DNA from: Luscinia megarhynchos
Taxonomy: Eukaryota; Chordata; Aves; Passeriformes; Turdidae
NCBI GenBank assembly: GCA_034336665.1
Contig: CM067568.1
Span: 37,552,770-37,616,769 of the forward strand
Direction: 5' to 3'
DNA: 64,000 nucleotides
Part shown: in pieces, positions 24,341-35,100 of the stretch
Numbering within the stretch: the first letter of the stretch is position 1
Layout of the letters: the number at the start of each line of letters is the position of its first letter
Made by a program: the position numbers and the translations under genes
The notes under the pieces: generated by a model
What the model was told of the DNA's origin: nothing
Seen by the model: only the letters and a program-made list of their open reading frames with translations
Database searches by the model: none

Positions 24341-27300
24341 GAGGTAACAGAAAAGGTTGTTTGTTTAGCCTATCTCAGAAAGGTAAAATGAATGCCTAGT
24401 ATAAATATATATATATTTATATGAATATATATGTGCTGTCTACAAATATATGAGAAAATAAATCAATTCAAATAATGCTATTAAACTTTATTTCCCTTCC
24501 ATTGGATATTGAAAAGTCTTACAAAAGCCATCACTCACACAAAGGTGAGGTTCCAAAGAGAACCTGACAGCATAGGATGCTGTGTGTTCTTACCTCTTTC
24601 AATTGAGATTAGAATTGAGGGTGCTCGTGTTTGTCCTAGACAAATTAGGAAAAGATAAAACTAGTTTTACCCTCTGATTTCCTTTGCTTAATCCTTGTAT
24701 TTTTCCAAATTTGTATTCAGAAAACATGTAACATTGTTCCTTTAAATGTTTTGAAGCAAAAGCAACAGCAAAAAGATCAGTACTGAGATTTTCTTGTTCT
24801 AGTTGAGATCAGCTATTTTAAGTTTGATAGGTAGCAATTAGGTTCTATATTTAATTGGAAAATTTAAATTTTCACCAAATAACTGCTAAAATGCAAAATG
24901 GGAAAGTAAAGAAACAAGAATTCTGCTTTGCAGGGAGGTGGATTAGGGGCTAGAGAATGGGAAGGGATTTATCCACATTATGAAAGTGTAGGAGCTTCTG
25001 GACAAAACAAATCTTCAGAAATATTTTTTTCACAATATCTAAGTGATCAGAATACCCTTTCAGGGTTAAACAAGAACTTTGCTGAGAGTGACACCTATGC
25101 CTAAAGGTGATCAAGCTCACTTCTAAAGTGACTTTCTTAGGGGAAACCACCACCAGAGGAACCCGAGTGTAATTCTTCTTCTTTGCTTCTTCTTTACCCT
25201 GCCTTCCAAAACCATTTAATCAAAACAAATCAATTTCTGTGAAAAGTTCTGATTTCCACAGCTTGACATTTTCCAGAGGAACAATATTTTGTTTAAAAGT
25301 TCTCAAGCAGCTATTGTTATTACTAGAGGTGAGCTCATGCAGGATTTTTGCCATATGCACTATGGATGGATTTCAATATATATTTAGGAGTCTTCCAAAT
25401 TCTTTAGAGTAGAGCAGATGCCATTATTTTAGTTAGCAATTTAACTTTGTGATGGGCACTGTTAAATCTCTGCCTTAGGAGGATATTTGACTGATTTATT
25501 TGTGTTTACCACCCTTCAGGCCTGTGAACAATGGGTCATTTTGTCACATAGCTGCATGCTGTGCACAGACACTTGTGCTTGGATTTTTGTTGGTCTCATG
25601 AAGCTTCCAAGTATCAACTCCACTAGAAATTACTGAGGAGGCTAACAAATGTCTATTTTTCTTCCCTTCACTTTTTGTAGCTCTTGGGTTTGTTGGGTTT
25701 TTTAAAATCTAGAGAACCTTAGTCTGCTGTTATTTTTATTGGTGCAAACCCAGATGCAAACCCAGTCAAATCAGTGCAGTTTTTTCTGCTGAAAAACTGG
25801 CATAAATAATAGTCTTAGGACTCTGGTGCCTCTGACTCTTGTCCTGAAAGGCAAGTGGAACATTAGGTGTATGTTTTATGATAGTTCTCCAAAGAGACTA
25901 GCCGTTAATCTCTCTGAGTAGGTGTGTCAGCTGCAAACATTTCCTTCCAGTCTACCATTTCAATCACACTTCACAGTACACTGAAAATTGGCAAGGATGT
26001 TAATTACTGGCCTCTAGAACAAACCACCTACTTTGATTCAAGCGTGTTTTCCAATTTTTAAGAATGTTGTTTCACCTACAGAACAGTATAATTACAGAAA
26101 ATAGCTTGGTTTGGCTAACATCTTGTGTTCTGTGAGTTCTGCTTGCAAGGCAGCAAGCTACACCAGGCAAGAGGCTCACCTGCAGAGGATTTTAACCTCT
26201 TGCTGACAGAAGTTAGGGCTTGCCAGCATCCAGTACATTGTTTTCAGTATCAGAAGCTCAAAACCACTGTCACTCAGATGTTAAACATTAACGCTTTCTG
26301 CTTTTAAAGCTGAAGGAACGCCCCCCCATATAGTAAGAAAGTTTTTATTCACCAGGGAACTTCCTGTTAAAATTTTATGGATGTCTCTCACAGGAGCAAT
26401 TACAGCAGTGGGTCCTGTACCTGGGCAGTGCAAAACCCTGGGTGCAACATGACCCACCGAGCAGCACGGTTCAGAGACTGCTTGTGTAGCTGCATTTGTG
26501 CAATGCAGAGTTCAATAAAATTTGCCAGGAATCAGCCAAGTATCCAGGACATGATTAATCAACCAGCAGAATGAATTGCCCATAGATGACTGGGAGTTGA
26601 CAGTAAACAGTAAAACACCTGCCTTGAAGACTTGCAGTCGTAAGAGACAAACAGGAAACAGAAGCAAGTGGGAACCCTGTTTTAGGAGAGAGATTTTGAG
26701 GCATACAGGCAGAGTTGTTCATGATTATACAGTGAATTTGGCAGACTTAGAGGCTGAACTGTGTGCATTTCCCTTCATGGGTTTGTAGCTCATATAACAG
26801 GTCTTTAATTTACCAAGAGACTTTTCCGCAACACTGTCCTGAAAAGTTGGCAGAATCCACAGTTGGCATTTCTCACACATGTGCCTCTTGGTTAAGGGCC
26901 CTACAATTTGTGCAATTAATAACTTACACCATGAATTAAAAACATTGGAAAACAGCCCAATGCTTGGGCTCATGTGTCAAGGAATTGCTGTGGAAGCCTG
27001 GTCTTATTTGTTGTTACAACAATAAATCATCTACTGATTTAAAAATAATTTATGTGGTACCTGGGCCCTCAAGGCAGTCCTGCAGTGCTATTGAAACTGG
27101 ACTTTTAAAATTAATGGTGATTAAGCTATAGACCTATATTAAATATGCATGAATACTTATTTCTCCCTGCCTCCTCTTTAACTGTAAGGCCTGTTGGGGC
27201 TGGCTACCTTCCTGACTTACAAGCCACATGCTGCAATTTCCATTATAGTCATGAGTCACACTCCTTTCAGTGAAAACCAAGGACAAGAGGGGGAGTGTCC

Positions 27301-27834
27301 GGTAGGGTTCACAGATGGGAGATGACTGATTGCTCAGGGATTCCCTCACCCTTCTATAAACCAGATCCTGGGTGAGAATGCACCCAGATCCCGGTGTGTG
27401 CTGTCTCTGCAGTCCCTGCTGGTTTATTGCCTGCCACTGCTCAGGGTCCAGGTACCTGGCAGCTCTTCTGCTGCTAACAGCAGCTAGGGGCTACCTCCAT
27501 GGGAGCTGCCCTTAGCAGCCAGGGACAATGTGCAGACCAGAGTCTGTGTCAGTAGTTCATGGCCAAGGGCCTTGCTTCACTTTCTATATGTTGTTCAACC
27601 ATTTTGCAGTGCAGCAACACATATATCATATGAAATATGTTTGCTGATTAGCAGCTGACTGAACTGAGGAGTTCTAACCTTAGGTATTCAAAAAACTTTC
27701 TGTATACATGGGAGAAGCCATTTAAAACAAAATTCTGCTAGGAAAAGAAAAACAACTAGAAACAAATTCAATGCTGGGAAGAAGGAAGAATATTTCATAA
27801 GAATTAAACAGGCTGAGTTAATGCTCATTTTCTT
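24341..27834. other. Intronic stretch, AT microsatellite and chance frames
   Basis: An AT-dinucleotide-rich microsatellite lies at 24400-24432. Two frames at 26377-26574 and 26576-26788 are in different reading frames, lack splice support, and resemble nothing I know. A CA/CTG-rich, GC-richer patch at 27340-27560 has small palindromes (for example GCTGCTAACAGCAGC near 27470-27484) but no recognised gene. Confidence 0.45.
24400..24432. repeat. AT-rich microsatellite
   Basis: Alternating TA-rich units such as ATATATATATATTTATATG, interrupted. Confidence 0.8.
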
Positions 27835-28394
27835 CCTGGTAGCTGGTACAGTGCTGTGTTTTAGATTCCATATGTAAATGGTGTTGATGACTGATGTTTT
27901 AGATGTTGCTAAGTGGTGCTTGCCCGAAGTCAAGGACTTTTCATTGTTTCCTGCACTGACAGTGAGGAGGTACACAAAAAGCTGGGAGGGAGCATGGTCA
28001 GGACAACTGACCAAGTGGCCAAAGGGACACTCTGTGTGATAGAACATCACACCCAGTATATAAAATGGGGGGAGTTACCAGGAAAGGGTGTGTCACGGCT
28101 CAGGGGCAGGCTTGGCATTAGTCAGAGGAGGTGAACAGTTGAATTTTGCATCACTTGTCTGTCTTGGGATTTATCTCCCTCTGTCCCTCTCCTTTTTATT
28201 ACAATTACTCATATTAGTATCATGATTATTAATTTTTTACTTTGTTTCAATTATATAGCTGTTCTTATCTCAATCAACAAGTTTGATTTTCTTTTCTTTC
28301 ATGATTCTTCTCACCATGCCCATCACTGGGAGGAAGGGGTAGTGACCAAGCAGCTACATGGTACTTAATTCCTGGCTGGGGTAAAACCACAACA
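27835..28394 (+). mobile_element. Avian endogenous retrovirus solo LTR (sense to MIPOL1)
   Basis: Closely resembles an LTR family I know from bird genomes. Landmarks in order are CAGTGCTGTGTTTTAGATTCC, AGTCAAGGACTTTTCA, GCTGGGAGGGAGCATGG, a TATA box (TATATAAAA, 28057-28065), GCATCACTTGT, a T/A-rich stretch, TGTTCTTATCTCAA and finally GGCTGGGGTAAAACCACAACA, ending at 28394 with the canonical CA. The 3' boundary is well supported. The 5' boundary is approximate, because I could not place the opening TG or a target-site duplication. No gag, pol or env sequence flanks it, so it is a solo LTR left by recombination. It lies in sense orientation, 127 bp upstream of exon A. Confidence 0.8.
28057..28065 (+). 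promoter_or_regulatory. TATA box of the solo LTR
   Basis: TATATAAAA followed by a G-rich GGGGGGAG stretch, in the position expected for the U3 promoter of this LTR. Initiation would be expected near 28085-28095. Whether it is active is unknown. Confidence 0.55.
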
Positions 28395-28521
28395 CCATGT
28401 TACATAACAGTTTAACTCTATTATACTGTGTGCAATTATAATGGTTGAAATGATTGCAATGTTTTCAAAAAAGTATGGGTATTCTGAATAAATTGGTTAT
28501 CAGTTGTTTATCATTTCACAG

Positions 28522-28617
28522 GCAGAATTGATAGCTCTTCAACAAGAGAAGGAAGCTGCTCTTCAACAGTGCAAAAAAGCTAGAAGATGAAATCCAAACA
28601 TTGCGTGTTTATTACAG
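28522..28617 (+). CDS. MIPOL1: MIPOL1 internal coding exon (A), with +1 frameshift as sequenced
   Basis: Recognised from memory of the vertebrate MIPOL1 C-terminal coiled coil. The exon follows a pyrimidine-rich tract ending TTTCACAG and stops at a GTAAAA donor (28618). Read from 28522 it begins AELIALQQEKEAALQQC; after dropping one A from the A6 run at 28573-28578 it continues KKLEDEIQTLRVYY, close to the mammalian protein (QQYKKLEEEIQTLRVYYS). As written, the sixth A shifts the frame and gives TGA at 28588-28590. The corrected exon is 95 nt, starting in phase 0 and ending in phase 2 (AG), which matches exon B. The Leu/Ile and Glu/Lys spacing fits a parallel coiled coil; no catalytic motif is present. 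The protein is linked by its name to a mirror-image limb phenotype, but its biochemical role is poorly defined. The extra A is most simply a homopolymer sequencing error; a true polymorphism or pseudogenisation is the alternative. Confidence 0.88.
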
Positions 28618-30235
28618 GTAAAATGATTGATTCTAATATGAATGAGTGACTCATAGGGGAATTTTTTTGTATGATGTCTGACTGAGTGAGGAAATGGCCT
28701 TATCAAATAGGTATTTGTTGGGAAAATGTGAATACATCAATGAATCAAAGCCTGCATTTCTGCTTTACTGCTCACCAACCATCTCTTTGAAATAGGTGTC
28801 CCTTTCTTATAGCCTGAATTTTATATTAGTTTCTTCTAAGGGAAGTGAAAAGTTGGTGATTCTTGATTTTCATACTAAAAAGCTGTCCTATGTCAATGGG
28901 ATCACTTAAAAAAAACATGGACAAAAGAACCAGATTACTTAAATGCTTGTTTCTTCCCTGTTTGTATGCACATACCTAGCTTGGTCAATATGGGTTTTAC
29001 AGCAATAAAATCTGTAATTCTAAAAGACTGTTTTCTTCTTCAACCCCAATATATGTGCCTTTTAATTCCCTATATTCTGTGGTAGCATGTAGAATGAGAG
29101 ATATACCCATTCTCATTATTTTAGGTGGGCTGCACTGAACATTTACGTGGATCAGTGGGTTTTAGTCCCTGAGGAAAAGCTCTGTGTGGTCCAGTGAAGG
29201 AGTTAGGTTGTTTTATGGAGTGATGTTGGGTTACAGCTCTCATTTCATCCTGACCTCCTGTGTGAGAGGGGATACAGAGCTGCCAGCAGGTTAAAGGCAG
29301 GAGAATTGGCATCAACACAGCAGAAAATTGTGAATCTGAAGGCTGAATGTCTGTGATGAGGGATGTGGGCTACAGAGGTAAATAATAAATATAGTGTGAA
29401 TACTATACTCATTGGAAATAAAGAGGACTAGTTATTTATGTCTAAAAAGCATTTGCAATAGCAGAACTGTGTATGTTTTCAGTGTTTCAGCAATCAAAGT
29501 GAAAAATACTCGGGTTTCTAGAGGTTTTTCAAGTTTCCCCTTCTCATTAAGTTTATTAAAACCTTGGAGGGGAGTTTTAAAAACAACTTTTGTTCCTAAA
29601 TCTCATAGGCATTTATTTAAAGCCTGTTAATAGTGAATAGAAACCCCAAGCAATTTGTGATTATTGCATTTAATGAATTTGGTCAGCATTTAGTGTGTGC
29701 ACAAATTATGGTATGATTTACCAAGCTAGAAAGAATTTATTATGGTGCCCTTATTACTCATTTAAATTGGGTTTTTTTAATAATTTAAAAACTGAAATGC
29801 AATTTTTTAAATTGATATTTCAAAAATTTAGAATTTGCTTGTGTTGATTTATATGCATTGTAGGAGATTTTCACTGATTTTTGAGTTATGTTTTTGGCAT
29901 AGTCCATCAATATTTAAGAATTGTAGTAGGCAGCAACGGCCTTTTACTTTTGTAAATGCTTTAAATTCCAGAAATATTAGCAATAATGGTTTGCAGGAAT
30001 CAGCATTAGAATTTGCCATGTTATTATCTTCTGGCTCTTAATTTGAACAGTCATAATTTCAGTGTAAGTTGGCTGACAGCACTTGCAAAATCTATCTGTA
30101 AGGTGTGGAAATGCTCACCTGATTATCCCCTGGGGCAAGAACTCACGTATCACTATGATTTATAGAAGTTATAACATCTAAAGTAGAAGATTTTATCTGC
30201 TACCTACCTCTCTGTTCTGGAGGCTAATGTGTTCC
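28618..30235. other. MIPOL1 intron between exons A and B, first part
   Basis: Starts with the exon A donor GTAAAA. No repeat or RNA gene recognised. The section 29650-30060 is very AT-rich, with several ATTTAATGAA/AATTTAAA-type homeodomain-like words and few repeats. It could be a conserved element but no single motif stands out. Confidence 0.5.
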
Positions 30236-30239
30236 AAAG

Positions 30240-30410
30240 TGGACCCACAGAGTGGCTGATGGAGGTTGGCAGGGACCTCTGGAGGTCATCTTGTCCAACC
30301 TCTGCTCAAGCAGGGCCACTGAAACCTGGTTGCCCAGGACCACGCCCAGAGGGGCTTTGAAAGTCTTTAAGTATGGAGATTCCACAACCTTTCTGTATGG
30401 AAATCCTGCA
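30240..30410 (-). mobile_element. CR1 LINE 3'-end fragment, inverted
   Basis: Reverse-complement CR1 3' UTR on the + strand: AGGTTGGCAGGGACCTCTGG, GGTCATCTTGTCCAACCTC, TGCTCAAGCAGGGCCAC, GGTTGCCCAGGACCACG and GGAGATTCCACAACC. The sequence is close to consensus, so this is a younger copy than the one at 20.0 kb. The extreme 3' tail repeat is missing. Confidence 0.9.
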
Positions 30411-30593
30411 CACAAAGACATGACTTGGAAAGCCAGAGGCCACCTGGAGCTGAACCTGCAAGGGTTGTAAAAGGCAACAAGGACTCCTGTAAGTGCATAA
30501 GCAGCAACATTTGATGTCTCAGGACTATCTTTTGACTTGATTAGAAATTAATTGCACCATTATGAGGAGTCTTACGAAATTCTTAACATTTGG

Positions 30594-31100
30594 TTACAGT
30601 TTCCTATAAGTTACATGAACATTTACAGCCCTTGTCATCCAACAGTGTGGAAGCACTTTAAACACATGCCAAATGAGACAGAAAAGAATATATGACACAT
30701 GTGCATAAAGCTTTGGGGATTGTACCAGGCTAAGGGTGGGATGGCCACAGTAATTATGAATGACAAGGTAGACAGTGCATTTCCCAAGCCATCCAAAATG
30801 AATGAACATTTGCACTCTATTTTGTGTGTGGAATGGACACATGTATAGATGTCTGCTGGCTCTTTTTATTTCCTCATAGTTCTTGCCATGCTGTGGTAGT
30901 CTAGAATAAGCACTGAGTGTGTTTTTAGACAGTCTGTTTTGAACTGAGGTGGAAGTTTGCTGCTTTGATCCAGGTGAGTTGCTGTTCAAGACTGCATTCC
31001 CTGAAGCTGTTTCTCTTTTTTGGATTTTAGAATTCCCCAGTGAGCAAAGATACAGGCTTCCACACATGCTCCAATGTTCATCTGAACTGTAAAGCTGCAA
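30594..31100 (-). other. Longest open frame in the window (168 codons), unrecognised
   Basis: An uninterrupted minus-strand frame of 168 codons. It has Cys-, Ser- and His-rich composition, no signal peptide, no domain I recognise and no ATG in a strong context. With the base composition here, I estimate roughly a one-in-ten chance of such a frame arising somewhere in 64 kb, so it is not significant alone. It lies between two CR1 fragments and could be a decayed retroposon frame. Confidence 0.15.
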
Positions 31101-31639
31101 TGTGACAATGCTGAGTGCACATTCCCTTCACCTGCTGTTCTCTCATGTCTTTGCCAGATTTTTACACTTCCTGTCTTAAGCCAGTGTTGTCCTTTAACTT
31201 AGAAGAAGCAAATTTAAGAAAACAAGAACAAATAAGCAAAACAGAACAAAACAAAACAAAATATGTAACAACAACAAAGGAAACCAGAAAAACTAGAGGC
31301 TCACATTAAAGCATGCAAGTGATACCAATATCTCTTGTCCTTGTGCCTTAGCACACAGTAACATTTTAAGGATTTGGTCACAAAAGTAATGACCGTGTGT
31401 TAACTGTTTTGGATGTGTATGTGTGCAACAAAACATTAAAATATGCATTTTTATACCAACTGACTTTCACTAACATTAGATAATCCAGGAAAAGCAAAGT
31501 ATCAGTTTTATCCTACAAAATCAGGGGAGAGATACTTAGGTCCAGATCTGTATGTGTGAAGTGAGTACATGCAGGTGTGCACAAAGGAGGGAAACAAGTG
31601 GAGACCTTCAGGGGAAAAAAAATCCCTTTTATTTTCTCC

Positions 31640-32192
31640 AGAGGAAAGATTCTTGGTATCTAGAATACTGCATCCAGTTTTGGGTCCCCAGTAAAAATAA
31701 GACATCTATAAATTGGAGCAAGTTTGACAGAGGGCAGCTGGTACGGTCAGGAAGCCATAGCATTTGCAATGTAAAGAGAGACCAAGGGTACTGCTCTTGT
31801 GCAGCCTGGGAAAGAAAAAATATTCCTTTCTTTGTTGGCTCCAGGGAGACCCAATGGCAGCCTGACAGAGTCTGTGCAGAGGTTGTCAAGAAGGGTGGCC
31901 TCTTCACAGTGCTCCATGACAACAGGGTGAGAAACAACTGACTTGAATTGAAACAAGAGAGCTTCAGACAGGTTACAAGGGAAAAGTTTTTCACCACGAG
32001 GGCTTTCCATCACTGGAACAGGTTGCCAGAGAGGTTTTACCATCTCCATCCTTGGAGATTTTCAGTGTCTAATGTGATAAAGTCATGAGCAATGTGGTTT
32101 GATCTCATATTGATATCACTTTGAGAAGTTGGGTTGGACTGGAGGCTGCCAGTGGTCACTTCCAACTCATTATTCTACAATTCTCTGATCTG
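31640..32192 (+). mobile_element. CR1 LINE 3' part (end of ORF2 plus 3' UTR)
   Basis: The 5' side encodes LEYCIQFWVPS, matching the CR1 ORF2 LEYCVQFWAPQ landmark near the C-terminus. Then follow a block like CAGACAGGTTACAAGGG, a fragment like TTTTTCACCACGAGGG, CACTGGAACAGGTTGCCAG and CCTTGGAGATTTTCAGTG. It closes with GGGTTGGACTGGAGGCT, CACTTCCAACTCATT and a degenerate tail ATTCTACAATTCTCTGAT at about 32172-32189, corresponding to the ATTCTATGA repeats. 5'-truncated, sense to MIPOL1, moderately diverged. Confidence 0.9.
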
Positions 32193-35100
32193 GTAGCTGC
32201 TGCTGTTTGAAGACATTCATTTTTTTTCCTCCAACTCTGTTGTAAACCACACTTCTTTTCAGCTGAGGTGAAAAGTGAATCTTAACTGAAACTGGAACTT
32301 CATGGAAAGCCAGAGTGACCTAAACCAAAATTAAAATAAGCTTTTGCAAATATATGAGTAAACATTTACTTTCCTCTGAATTTTGACTTTCTGAAAAGAA
32401 TGCATATCCTAGAACTATTTCAATCTTCTTCAGAAGGGGCACAGAAATGAAATGGAATTAAAAACGGAGGAAGAATCTAATTCAGATACATAAGGAACAA
32501 GAAGCTGACTACAAATAAAGTTTGGCAAGTTCTGTGCTTCTGTTTGTTTCTCTTGTGTTGTCTCTGTGTCAAGTTTCAAAAAGAAAATTGCGTTTTCTGG
32601 ATGCTAACTCAAAAATACATACCAGAAATTAAAATTTGCATAAGAGTTAGGAATAGCATAGAGTTTCTAGCTTACTAATATATTGTTTCAACACACTGCT
32701 CTTTAAGCTAGAGATTAATGCAAATCATAAGATCCTCAGTGACCAAAGGTGGCTATATCCAAATAACCAGTTTTGAAGTACATGGGAGTGTTAATCCCAC
32801 TACTTCTTTCTCACATATCTCTGTTGTTTGAACATCAGTGCAAGTTTTTTATTTGCATATTTTTCAGTTATATGATCTGTCCATTTTTACAATCAAGTTC
32901 CTTCTTCCCCTAGATTTATGTGCTGAGTGTGACACCATATGGTGTGGGATATGCCTTTGGTCAGTTGGAGTTAGCTGTTCCAGCTCTGTCTCTATCCAAC
33001 TTCTTGGGCACCCTCTGCCTGCTCATTGCTGGAGTGGTGTGAAAAGCAGAAAAGGGCTTGACTCTGTGTGAGCACTTCTCAGGAATAACTGAAACTTCTT
33101 TCCCAATGCAAATCCAAAATGTAGTCCCATCCCAGCTACTATGAAGAAAATCAACTGTATCCCTGTCAAAAGCAGTATAATGGTGCAAAGTGGTTGGAGT
33201 CTGTAAGTTATGTTGAGCATGGGAGAAAAAGGTGGCTTATTTTACAGTTATGTGATGGTTCTCAACAGTGAAATAGAAGAATAACTTCAGTAAGGCTCTT
33301 TGTACTAATAAGTACAGTTGCCTGAAATAAGTTTTTTTAGATTCAAACTCAGTAAATATGAGTAGCTTCTCTGCATGCAATGCCAGCAGTTTTCTTGCTC
33401 CCTGACCAGTTGTAACACTTTGTGAGTTCAAAAACTGTTGAAGAGATTTAACAGAATTTAAATCTACAAGTTTCAATGCTTACAATACTTCAGTTGGAAT
33501 ACTTGGGATTCATGTTTAAGTAGCACAAACAAATGGCCCAAATAGCAATTGTTTTTATGGAGGTCTTACATATTTTTCCCATAAAGTCTCTCATAAAATG
33601 ACATGGAAGTTGATTTTTTTGAAGACTGAGAATGATAGATGTGAAAGTCGGATATCAAGAAGGTTTTTTATTATTTCCCCAAATGATGGACTTGTAGGCA
33701 CAGGGACAAACTCAATTTTGATTTTAACTACAGAACTGAATCACCCTGTAACAGGAGAAATAGATGAAGAAAAATATTTTGCAAGCCATTACTTCTAGTC
33801 CTGGATAAAAAGACTTTTCTATTCAAGCTTTGGATGCAGTTGTGTGTGTTTAATTTACTTCCATTCTACAGTTTCATGACTGATGGCATGGCATGTAATA
33901 CTCAGGTGGTGCCATTTCAATCATGCTGCATGGACTCTATGTATGGATACAGAATGGTGTAATTCTTGTTGTTAGAATGTTGCTCTCATTCCAGCTTTAA
34001 GGGCTATTAAAACTATAAATTATTTCTACCTAACAAGTCAGTATTCATCTTCACAGCCGCTGCAGTAGCAAGTCAGAATACGATAAAAAACCTAAATAGT
34101 CAGATTCCTGTACTCTGACTGACCCCTGCTCAAACATTTCAGCCTGTTTGTTCTGCTATCTCTCAGTCTTCTTCAGAGTTCTCTCAGTCTAGATTTCTCT
34201 CAGGGGAACACGATATGTAGCAGAAGATTGAGCTGCTCTAACATCCAGTTTCCCAGCCTAAATGAACTGGAACCCATTTACAGTGGGATTAGTGAAGCTG
34301 CAACCACTAATGCAGAGTGGTGATGTCAGTCCTTCCTCTAAAGCAATAGCAGACTACCTTGAGCACCTGTCCCAGCAGTTTACCTCAGAGAACTGGTCTT
34401 TTCATACCTGCTTTTTTTTTATCTTGCTTTTTCAGTTATGGCCGTTGACTCATTTTCCTGCTCTTTTCATCCTGTCTGCTTGCTTCTGTTCTGGCAGTTG
34501 CTGTCATTGTTTCTGTACGAGTTGTTTTAGACATAACATGGTGTAATTACAGTCATTAAGAAGAATGAGCAAGTAATGATGTCACTGTAAACCACAGTGT
34601 TCTTTTTGCAGAGCAATTTTGGGGAAATCATGGAGAAGACAGAAGTTGTGTTTTAAATATTCTCTGTCCTTGCAGCAGTGACTTCTATTTTATCAAAGAG
34701 TTTCAGACACCTGACATTAAACATAAACCTTGAGCTCATTAAATCTCCCACTTACAAGCACAGAAGAGGTTCTTTTTTATAACAAAGAGATGAGGGGCTT
34801 GGATATGCAGTGGAGACTGTGTAATACATGTTTTGGAGGAACCTAACCTGCTCCAGTTTGATGCAGCCAAACATACAGAAAGCAATGACTCTGGAAGGGA
34901 ACACTAAGGTTTTTGTTCGTCTTCTCTTACAACAAAGAAGAAGGCAGGGACCATCTTTCTCCTTTGTTTATTGAACTGAGTGTTAAAATTAGTAGAAAAT
35001 TGGGGTGGGGAAACACTGCTGTCTTTAAATCAGATTGGTTAAAACCACATCTTCTCTCAGCAACGTGTGGAGGTTTCAGTGAATTTTTAGTCAATTTGTG

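Noticed and set aside
26377..26788. Two consecutive plus frames totalling about 135 codons
   Set aside because: They are in different frames, the second lacks an ATG start, and no family or splice signal is evident.
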